Assembly: GCF_024055715.1 (NCBI RefSeq)
Contig: NZ_JAMXMV010000023.1
Location: 40,913-104,912, forward strand
Source: Actinoallomurus soli
GTDB lineage: Bacteria; Actinomycetota; Actinomycetes; Streptosporangiales; Streptosporangiaceae
DNA length: 64,000 nt
Reading direction: 5' to 3'
Made by a program: the position numbers and the translations under genes. This document shows, one piece after another, positions 32,623 through 39,577 of this stretch (position 1 is its first letter; each line of letters begins with the position of its first letter). The notes under the pieces are model-generated. The model saw only the letters and a program-made list of their open reading frames with translations. It was not told the DNA's origin and did no database searches.

Positions 32623-33981
32623 TCAGGACTCCAGGGCCAGCGTGGCGAGGTGGCGCGCGATGCCGTTGGTGTCGGTGTCCTCCACGTTGCTGAGCACGAC
32701 CACCTCGATGTCGTCGTCGGGCAGGTACATGTTGCTCGCGGCGTAGCCCTGGAGCAGACCCGGGTGGTACACGAGCCGGTGCCCGTCGAGCCGGTCGATG
32801 AGCCAGCCGAAGGCGTACGCGCTGGACGGCAGGGTGAGGCATCCGCCGGGCGGGCACGGCGCCTGCGGCGTGAGCGCCTCCTCGACGGTGGCGGGTGGCG
32901 CGACCAGGTGGGCGCCGAACGACCGGTCCCAGCGGGCGATGTCGTCGGTGGTGGAGTAGATGCCGGTCGCGGCGAACGCCTGGGAGCCGTTGATGGGCGG
33001 GGCGGGTGACCCGACCGTGAAGTAGCCCTTCGCGTACCCGGGGGGCGGATTTCCTCGGCTGTAGCCGGTGTGCCGGAGGTGCAGCGGGCCGGTGATCTCG
33101 TCGCGCAGCACGGCACCGTACGGCTGGTGCGTCACCCTCTCGATGATCGCCCCGGCCAGGATGAAGCCGGAGTTGGTGTACTTCCAGCTGGTGCCGGGCG
33201 GGAAGTCCAGCGGCAGGTTCACGAACCGCTGGATGAGCCTCCGCGTCGTGGTCGGTTGCGAGAGCTCGTCGTAGAAGCCGGGCAGTCCCTGGATGTCGGG
33301 GATGCCCGAGGTGTGGATGACGGTCTCGCGGACCGTGATGGGCCGCCACGCCTCCGGGCAGGCGTTGATGAAGACCGGGACGAGATACGGGCAGATCGGG
33401 TCGTCCAGGCCGAGCAGCCCGCGGTCGCGCAGCTTCAGCACGAGCATCGCGGTGAACTGCTTGGTGACCGAGGCGAGCCGGAAGACCGTGTTCGGCCGGA
33501 GGGGAATGTGGCGTTCCTCGTCGGCCTCGCCGGCGGCGAAGCGCGCCAGCACCCGCCCGCGCCGTACCACCAGCACCGACCCGGTGAACCCGGTGTTCTC
33601 GGCCAGATCCCGCAGGTACGACCGCATCGCGGCGGTCGGGGCACCCGGCGGTGCGGCGGGCGGCGGTTCGGGAGCCGACGCCGCGGAGGAGGTGGCGCCG
33701 GAACTCTGCGCACCGTGCCCCTGTTGCTGCGCATGGCCGTAGCCGATGTTGGAGTTGCCGTTCCGGATGTCGGTGGCGAGCCGTTCCCGGTGCTGGTTCC
33801 GGTTGACGTCGCGGGTGCTCGACCGGCCGCCGTGGGGCCCGCAACAACCGTCGTCGGGAACGGCCGCCTCGGCCACTCCCACCGCGGCGCCGGCTCGGGG
33901 AGACGCGCCCGTGGAGAAGAGGACACCGCCGACGAGGGCCGAACCGGACATGACGATCGCCATGCTCTTCGGAAATCCCAT
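32623..33981 (-). CDS. Secreted beta-lactamase/PBP4-fold serine hydrolase
   Basis: 452 residues from ATG 33981 (a TTG at 34023 is possible). Signal peptide about 1-33, then an unusual linker of about 80 residues rich in Gln, Ser, Ala and Pro (RNGNSNIGYGHAQQQ, EPPPAAPPGAP) with a CC pair. Class C motifs: S171-V-T-K174, Y268-T-N270, and HPG near residue 378 in place of KTG. FPPGTSWKYTNSG and ATGIYSTTDDIARW are typical of D-alanyl-D-alanine carboxypeptidase/esterase-like members (Pfam beta-lactamase). Extracytoplasmic; it may trim peptidoglycan or hydrolyse esters or lactams. Confidence 0.9.
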   Translation of the reverse strand: MGFPKSMAIVMSGSALVGGVLFSTGASPRAGAAVGVAEAAVPDDGCCGPHGGRSSTRDVNRNQHRERLATDIRNGNSNIGYGHAQQQGHGAQSSGATSSAASAPEPPPAAPPGAPTAAMRSYLRDLAENTGFTGSVLVVRRGRVLARFAAGEADEERHIPLRPNTVFRLASVTKQFTAMLVLKLRDRGLLGLDDPICPYLVPVFINACPEAWRPITVRETVIHTSGIPDIQGLPGFYDELSQPTTTRRLIQRFVNLPLDFPPGTSWKYTNSGFILAGAIIERVTHQPYGAVLRDEITGPLHLRHTGYSRGNPPPGYAKGYFTVGSPAPPINGSQAFAATGIYSTTDDIARWDRSFGAHLVAPPATVEEALTPQAPCPPGGCLTLPSSAYAFGWLIDRLDGHRLVYHPGLLQGYAASNMYLPDDDIEVVVLSNVEDTDTNGIARHLATLALES

Positions 33982-34023
33982 TGCTCGACCGCCTTCAGGC
34001 ATTGACCATGTCGGCGGCGGCAA

Positions 34024-34619
34024 TCGCCCCCATTCAGGCTTAGTCCATGCCGCCTAATGCGCTGACGTCGTCCCCTCCGCCGGTCTGGTGAAACAGCGAG
34101 AGGTGAGACTTGGCGCCGACTCGAGGATCAGGTGGCCGTGTTGTGTAACAGAATCCGGACAGAAGCGGCATCGAATCCGATGTCGGAGGTTCTCCGCACG
34201 ATGGCGGCGAAGGCCGACGCCCTCAGGTCGGCCTTGCGATCTCGCGACTCCGGCCACCGGATTCGACCAGGTGGAGTGGAGCTCAGCCGGGCGTCGCTGC
34301 ACGCTCATTTCCCCTCCGTGATGGCCTGTGGCGTTGGCGGCTGCCCCCTCAGGAGGGACGAGGTGGCCGCTGGCCGGACACGCCGGGAAGACGACCACCG
34401 ACCCAGTTGCCTTCAAACAGGGCTTTGCCGCCGTTTTCGGGGGGAGATATCTCATACGGAAAACGCGATTCGGTCACGAGACTTCCTCCGCGGTCGACGA
34501 TTTCTCCTACCTCTCGCAGGTCGCTTAAGGGATTGCTTTCTCAGCGTGTCACGCGGCGTTTACCGTCGATACGGCTTCACTGCCACCAGATCCAAACCCC
34601 CACACGAGAGGTCGAATCG
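34024..34619. other. 596-bp region without a convincing gene
   Basis: Several frames stay open for 60-190 codons on both strands, but none has protein-like composition or a plausible start. The right end must hold the promoter of the XRE gene at 34620 and the left end that of the hydrolase gene. Base composition is less GC-rich around 34430-34620 than in the neighbouring genes. I see no repeats and no RNA gene. Confidence 0.45.
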
Positions 34620-35429
34620 ATGGGACGGGAACGAGAACTCGACCCGCGCGTATCGGCGATCGCGCAGTACGGCTATCGCCTCCGGTATTACCGGAAAAAG
34701 GCCAATCTCTCCCAAGACGCATTAGGAGCACGATTCGGGGTTACCGGCCAGATGATCGGTCACATCGAGACCGCCAAACGGCCGACCACCCCGGAGATGT
34801 CCAAGGGCTTCGACGAGCTCTTCGGCCTCGACGCATACTTCGAAGAACTCTGGTGGCACGTCCGCCGCGAACAGACCCCGAGCTGGTTCCGCGACTACGT
34901 CGCCGCCGAAGCCCGCGCGGCCTCCGTCCGCCTCTTCGACCCACTGATGATTCCCGGCCTCCTCCAGACCGAGGCGTACGCCCGCGAGGTCCTGCGCGCC
35001 GGGCAGCCGGACGACAAACTGGAGCAACTCGTCGCCGCCCGGCTCGCCCGCCAGGAGATCCTCCAGCGCGAGGAGCCGCCGTGGATGGTCTTCGTCATCT
35101 CCGAGTTCGCGCTCCGGCGCATCGTCGGCAATCCCGACATCATGCGGGACCAGTACGCGCGGCTCCTCGAACTAGCCGAGCGTCCGAACATCACCATCCA
35201 CGTCCTACCGGACAACGCGGCGGTCTATCCGTCAGGCGGCCTCACGGTCTTCAGCTTCGATGAAGCGCCCGACTTGGGGTACGCCGAGGCCGTTAGAGGC
35301 CAAGGCGTACTGATCGAACAGCGGAAGTCGATTGAAGTACTTAGAGTGGAGTTCGACTTGGTCAGGTCCGCCGCCTTGTCTGCAGATGCATCGGTCGACC
35401 TGATCCGGTCCCTGATCGAAGGGACGTGA
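34620..35429 (+). CDS. XRE-family regulator with DUF5753
   Basis: 269 residues. N-terminal HTH (YGYRLRYYRKKANLSQDALG, FGVTGQMIGHIETAKR) is followed by the DUF5753 domain (WFRDYVAAEARAASVRLFDP, MIPGLLQTEAYAREVL, ITIHVLPDNAAVYP, FSFDEAPDLGY). This is the common actinobacterial type, almost always paired with a downstream DUF397 gene; here that partner is at 35435, shortened. Such pairs have been compared with toxin-antitoxin modules and developmental regulators (BldB/WhiJ neighbours). Confidence 0.94.
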   Translation: MGRERELDPRVSAIAQYGYRLRYYRKKANLSQDALGARFGVTGQMIGHIETAKRPTTPEMSKGFDELFGLDAYFEELWWHVRREQTPSWFRDYVAAEARAASVRLFDPLMIPGLLQTEAYAREVLRAGQPDDKLEQLVAARLARQEILQREEPPWMVFVISEFALRRIVGNPDIMRDQYARLLELAERPNITIHVLPDNAAVYPSGGLTVFSFDEAPDLGYAEAVRGQGVLIEQRKSIEVLRVEFDLVRSAALSADASVDLIRSLIEGT

Positions 35430-35434
35430 CATCC

Positions 35435-35542
35435 ATGAACTCGCCCTCGCTGAACTGGAAGAAAAGCACTCGGAGCGGGCACGACGGTGGCCAGTGCGTT
35501 GAGGTGACGGTGCTCGATGACCATGATCGGCGCGGCGCCTGA
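35435..35542 (+). CDS. Shortened DUF397 protein, partner of the XRE gene
   Basis: 35 residues starting MNSPSLNWKKSTRSG, five bases after the XRE stop. The first two-thirds (W-K-K-S-T-R-S-G, GGQCVEV) match the front of DUF397 proteins, which normally run to about 60-65 residues with RDSK and a C-terminal WxxF. Here the frame ends DDHDRRGA before these elements. The gene is either truncated by a small deletion or shift, or a minimal form. I place it because of position and motif. Confidence 0.65.
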   Translation: MNSPSLNWKKSTRSGHDGGQCVEVTVLDDHDRRGA

Positions 35543-35583
35543 CCACGCCCGGCGGAAGGCCCGCGCCTGAGGGCTCAGCCGAG

Positions 35584-36231
35584 CTACTGGACCGGACGCG
35601 CCTCGCCGCGGATCCAGTCGTCGCCGTCCCGGTGAATCCGGCAGTCCCATCCCAGGTCCCGTAGCCGGTCCTGCAACTCACGGGGGTCGACGAAGTTCTT
35701 CACGATCCGGTACGTCTCGCCGTCGCGCAGCCGCCGTTCGACGATCTCGCCGGCGCCCGGGACGTAGCTCTCCTTCTCCCGGACATCGACGTGCTCGTCG
35801 ATGAACAGCACCCGTCCGTCCTCCGTCAGGAGACGCCGCAGCAGCCGCCAGAACTCCTCGAACCGGCTCGTCGGCACATGGGAGAGCCAGGCCGAGAAGA
35901 AGATCGCATCGAACCGGTCGTCCGTCGTCCACGAGAACACGTCGGCGACCTCGAACGTGACGTTCCCCGACCTCACCCGGTCACGAGCGATGGCCACCGC
36001 CTCGGGTGCCGCGTCGATCGCCACGACCACGTCGGCCGCGCCCGCGAGCGCCTCCGTCCACAGGCCGGTTCCGCAGGCGATCTCCAGCACTCGTCGGCGC
36101 GGACTCATCTGCGCGACCAGCCGCGCGATGCGCTCACGAGCCGCCGCGACGTCCCCGTACGCCGTCACGTCGTACTCGCTCGCCCGGCGACGGTAGTAAT
36201 CGACCTGATCGGCCAGCACCTCATCGGTCAT
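35584..36231 (-). CDS. Class I SAM-dependent methyltransferase
   Basis: 215 residues from ATG 36231 (ATG at 36240 and 36243 also in frame). SAM motif I is VLEIACGTGLWTEAL, motif II acidic residue in VVAIDAAPEAV, and FDAIFFSAWLSHVP with RVLFIDEHV completes the Rossmann methyltransferase. The opening LADQVDYYRRRASEYD is common in small-molecule methyltransferases of actinobacteria. Substrate unknown. Alone on this strand. Confidence 0.92.
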   Translation of the reverse strand: MTDEVLADQVDYYRRRASEYDVTAYGDVAAARERIARLVAQMSPRRRVLEIACGTGLWTEALAGAADVVVAIDAAPEAVAIARDRVRSGNVTFEVADVFSWTTDDRFDAIFFSAWLSHVPTSRFEEFWRLLRRLLTEDGRVLFIDEHVDVREKESYVPGAGEIVERRLRDGETYRIVKNFVDPRELQDRLRDLGWDCRIHRDGDDWIRGEARPVQ

Positions 36232-36400
36232 GTCCCGCATCATCACCCGACGACGGCGCACCGGCCACCGCCGGTGGCCCCTCCCGATGGAGGACCTGCG
36301 GACGGCCGACCCGCCGGTCATTTTTCAGAGCGACGCCTCGTGCGGGGCTCCTGAACCGTGAAGGCAATTCCTCGGCCGGTTCTCCCTGGCGTGGATCGAG

Positions 36401-36685
36401 ATGGTGCTGACCGAATACCTGCTCGGTGACCACGGGCACCAGGACAACCGGGAATCCGACACGGATGCCCTCGAACTCCTGGCACACCACTACACCCGGC
36501 TGGCGATACCCGACTACCCGATGTGGGCGGACCCGCAAGGACCGCCGATGCGATGGTTCTGGGGTCCCGACGTGCTCATCCGTGACGATGGCCGCGCATG
36601 GCTATGGGCCGCCGCCCGCACCCCGGAGGCACTCGCGGCGGTACGCCGGGCCATCCCCGGTGACCGGCTCTCGGGGCACTCCTGA
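36401..36685 (+). CDS. Small hypothetical protein, perhaps N-truncated
   Basis: 94 residues (MVLTEYLLGDHGHQ ... DRLSGHS). Protein-like composition with many Trp (MWADPQG, MRWFWGPD, AWLWAAA). The frame is open about 15 codons before the ATG (RQFLGRFSLAWIE) with a sensible sequence, and then meets a stop, which hints that the true N-terminus has been lost. No family recognised. Lies before the Fxs locus but without visible link to it. Confidence 0.5.
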   Translation: MVLTEYLLGDHGHQDNRESDTDALELLAHHYTRLAIPDYPMWADPQGPPMRWFWGPDVLIRDDGRAWLWAAARTPEALAAVRRAIPGDRLSGHS

Positions 36686-36934
36686 CCGGGCTCGCCTGCG
36701 TCATTTGAAACATTGCCGATAGAGGGTCGGGCAGGCGCCGGTAACCGTAAATCGATTGCGGAACGGCCAATTCTCGTCGCACGTCCGCGAAGCGGTGTTT
36801 ACGCACGGCCGGAACGGGCCAGTTCGAAGATCGTCACGGATGAGCAGGTGCGCGGAAGATAAGACGATATTACTCTCAAATTGCCAGCCTCCTTGCGCGT
36901 GCCGCGCTCGAACTTACCCGGGGAGTTGATCGGC
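36686..36934. other. Leader region of the fxsB gene
   Basis: About 250 bp without a gene. It must contain the promoter of the radical SAM gene; the part around 36840-36890 is AT-rich for this genome (GATATTACTCTCAAATTG). GGGGAG at 36920-36925 is the RBS for the GTG start at 36935. Confidence 0.45.
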
Positions 36935-38221
36935 GTGGCGATCGATGTCGGAGCCGGGGCGGGGGAACTCACCGGCGGGCCGGAGCGGTCCATCGTTCCG
37001 GACCTGGAGGCGCTGCGCCGGGACGGGTGGCGTCCCGTACCGTTCCGCCAGTTCGTCCTCAAGATCCACAGTCGCTGCAACCTGGCCTGCGACTACTGCT
37101 ACATGTACGAGATGGCGGACCAGGGGTGGCGGTCCAGGCCGCTGCGCATGACGCCGGCCGTCATCGACCGCGCGGCCGCCCGCATCGCCGAACACACCCG
37201 CGCTCACGGCCTCGACCGCGTCCAGCTGGTCCTGCACGGCGGCGAGCCGCTGCTGGCCGGTCCGGATCTCGTGCGCCGCGCGGTGACCTCGGTGCGCACG
37301 GCCTGCGGCCCCGGCGTCGCCGTGGACGCCCGCGTCCAGACCAACGGGGTCCTGCTCGATGAGACGTTCCTGCGGCTGTTCACCGAGCTCGACGTGCGGG
37401 TGGGAGTGAGCCTGGACGGCGATGCGGCAGGACACGATCTGCACCGGCGGCACGCCGACGGGCGCGGCAGCCACGGCGAGGTCGGGGAGGGACTGCGGCG
37501 GCTCACCGCGCCCGCGTACCGCGACCTGTTCGCGGGGCTGCTCTGCACGATCGACCTGCGCAACGACCCGGTCGCGACCTATGAGGCACTCGTGTCGTTC
37601 GAGCCGCCGGTCGTCGACTTCCTGCTGCCGCACGGGACCTGGGACACGCCTCCGCCCGGCAGGCGTCCCGACGACCTCGCCACCCCGTACGGGGACTGGC
37701 TGGTGCAGGTCTTCGACCGCTGGTGGCACAACCCGGTCCGCGAGACGCGGGTGCGGCTGTTCAGCGAGATCATCCGGCTGCTGTTCGGCCGGCCCTCCCG
37801 TACCGAGGCCGTCGGGCTCTCCCCGGTGGCCCTCGTCGTGGTGGAGACCGACGGATCCATCGAGCAGGTCGACACGCTCAAGGCGGCGTACGACGGCGCC
37901 GCCGCCACCGGCCTGCACATCGACCGGGACGACTTCGGCACCGTGCTGACGCTGCCGTCGGTCGTGACACGGCAGATCGGCGAACGGGCGCTCTCGGACA
38001 CCTGCCGGGCCTGCCCGATCCACAAGGTGTGCGGTGGCGGCCTGTACGCCCACCGGTACCGGGCGGGCAGCGGCTTCGCCAATCCCTCGGTCTACTGCCG
38101 AGACCTCTTCCGCCTCATCTCCCACATCCGCGAGGCGGTCTCCCGCGACCTGCGCCGGCATCGCGAGGCCGCGAACAAGGACACAACGGCATCCGGGAGG
38201 GGCACCGATGAGACGTCATGA
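36935..38221 (+). CDS. fxsB: FxsB-type radical SAM/SPASM peptide maturase
   Basis: 428 residues from GTG 36935. The radical SAM cluster motif is Cys48-NLA-Cys52-DY-Cys55 in KIHSRCNLACDYC, followed by YEMADQGWRSRP, typical of FxsB. The C-terminal auxiliary-cluster region has Cys near 357, 360, 366 and 388 (CRACPIHKVCGGGLYAHRY, SVYCRDL), a SPASM/twitch-type end. FxsB-like enzymes are known to make three-residue aryl-to-beta-carbon crosslinks (cyclophanes) in FxsA-type peptides. The FxsB family model is described with a C-terminal metallohydrolase-like extension; here the protein stops after the cluster domain and the HExxH protein is a separate overlapping gene (13-base overlap). Its likely substrate is the peptide at 42414. 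Confidence 0.9.
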   Translation: MAIDVGAGAGELTGGPERSIVPDLEALRRDGWRPVPFRQFVLKIHSRCNLACDYCYMYEMADQGWRSRPLRMTPAVIDRAAARIAEHTRAHGLDRVQLVLHGGEPLLAGPDLVRRAVTSVRTACGPGVAVDARVQTNGVLLDETFLRLFTELDVRVGVSLDGDAAGHDLHRRHADGRGSHGEVGEGLRRLTAPAYRDLFAGLLCTIDLRNDPVATYEALVSFEPPVVDFLLPHGTWDTPPPGRRPDDLATPYGDWLVQVFDRWWHNPVRETRVRLFSEIIRLLFGRPSRTEAVGLSPVALVVVETDGSIEQVDTLKAAYDGAAATGLHIDRDDFGTVLTLPSVVTRQIGERALSDTCRACPIHKVCGGGLYAHRYRAGSGFANPSVYCRDLFRLISHIREAVSRDLRRHREAANKDTTASGRGTDETS

Positions 38222-39551
38222 ACTGCCGGGCAAGGTGTTCTTCGCACTCGCGGCCGGGGGCGGCGGCGCGTTCGCGATCGGCCATCTCCAGGCCGCCCAG
38301 TACAGCAAACGCCTGCTCCTCCTGCGCGCGGTCCGGGATCGGGCCATGAGCGGGGAGCCCGAACGAGCGCGCCGAGCCCGGCGCGCCTACGCGCTGCTGG
38401 CCGAGATCCAGGAACGTTCACCCGATGCCGTGGACGTGGTGCTGCGCTATCCCACGGCCGGCGCGTGGGCCCGTACGGCCACGATGGGGCCGGCCGACGC
38501 GGACGGGTTGACGGTCCTCGCGGCCTCCGCCGCGGTCCACGCGCGCCACCCTCGTCCCGTACGGGTGCCGATCCGGGCGGGCACGGTCGTCCTCCCTTCG
38601 CTGGGCCGGGCGGTCCTCCCCGTCCAGGAGGGGACGGCGATCGTGCAGCCGGGCGCCGGCTCCGGCCGCGCGCGGATCACGGTCGCCACCGCGGGCCGGA
38701 ACACCGGCGCCGCGCCGTCGGTCGACGTCCCCCTCGATCCGCATCGCGACGGTCCCGGCTGGCAGGGGCTGCGGCGGCTGCACGCCGAGTATCACGGCAT
38801 GGCCCTTCGCCTCCTGCTCGACGACATCGACCCGTACCGCCTGGCCGGCGCCGGCGTGTCCCCGTCCCGGGTGGACGCCGCCGAGCTGGAGACCTGGGAG
38901 GCCGCGCTGCGCCGGGCCTGGCGACTGCTCGTACGCCACCACTGGACGGCCGCCGAAGAGGTCGCCGCGGCGCTCTCGGTCGCCACGCCGCTTCTCGCCC
39001 GGCCGGACGAGCACACGAGCGCGACGGCGCTGCAAAGCTTCGGCTGCATCGGCATCTCGTACCCGTGGGACGACCACTCGCTGGCCGTGGCCTTCGCCCA
39101 CGAGATTCAGCACGCGAAACTCGGCGCGCTGACGGACATCGTGTCGTTGGTCGAGCCCGATGACGGCAGTCGTTACTACGCGCCGTGGCGGGACGACCCG
39201 CGCCCGGCGTCCGGACTGCTGCACGGCGTGTACGCGCACCTGGGCGTGGCCGGTTACTGGCGCCGGCAGCGCGCCCACGAGGACGGTCACGTCGCCTTCC
39301 GCGCACACAGCGAGTTCTCGCGCTGGCGGGACGCGGCGGCACTGGGCGCCCGCGTCCTGCGGGCGAGCGGGAGGCTCACCGAGGAGGGTGAGCTGTTCGT
39401 CGCCGAGACCAGCCGCACGCTGAGCCGGTGGTGCCGCGAGCCGGTTCCGGTGGCCGCACTCGACCGCGCGCGGACCGCCGCCCGGGAGCACCGGGCGCGC
39501 TGGCAGGCGCAGCACGGCGAACCTCCCGGGGTCGGCGCTCCCGCCCGCTGA
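38208..39551 (+). CDS. HExxH-motif peptide-modifying protein
   Basis: 447 residues, start inside the end of fxsB with RBS GGGAGGGG. The signature is HEIQH at residues 298-302 in AVAFAHEIQHAKLGALTDI, with further His/Asp later (GLLHGVYAHLGVAGYW). The front half has a long beta-rich region of unknown type. This is the mod_HExxH group found beside radical SAM RiPP enzymes, recently discussed as iron/2-oxoglutarate-type peptide beta-hydroxylases. In FxsB itself the corresponding extension is described as inactivated, but here the motif is intact. It probably acts on the same peptide as FxsB. The chemistry is inferred from the family. Confidence 0.85.
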   Translation: MRRHELPGKVFFALAAGGGGAFAIGHLQAAQYSKRLLLLRAVRDRAMSGEPERARRARRAYALLAEIQERSPDAVDVVLRYPTAGAWARTATMGPADADGLTVLAASAAVHARHPRPVRVPIRAGTVVLPSLGRAVLPVQEGTAIVQPGAGSGRARITVATAGRNTGAAPSVDVPLDPHRDGPGWQGLRRLHAEYHGMALRLLLDDIDPYRLAGAGVSPSRVDAAELETWEAALRRAWRLLVRHHWTAAEEVAAALSVATPLLARPDEHTSATALQSFGCIGISYPWDDHSLAVAFAHEIQHAKLGALTDIVSLVEPDDGSRYYAPWRDDPRPASGLLHGVYAHLGVAGYWRRQRAHEDGHVAFRAHSEFSRWRDAAALGARVLRASGRLTEEGELFVAETSRTLSRWCREPVPVAALDRARTAAREHRARWQAQHGEPPGVGAPAR

Positions 39552-39577
39552 GGCCCAGGGGCCCGCGGGCGTACCGA

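Noticed and set aside
34132..34725. Open frame of about 197 codons before the XRE gene
   Set aside because: Composition is not protein-like, it overlaps the XRE start in another frame, and no family motif is visible.
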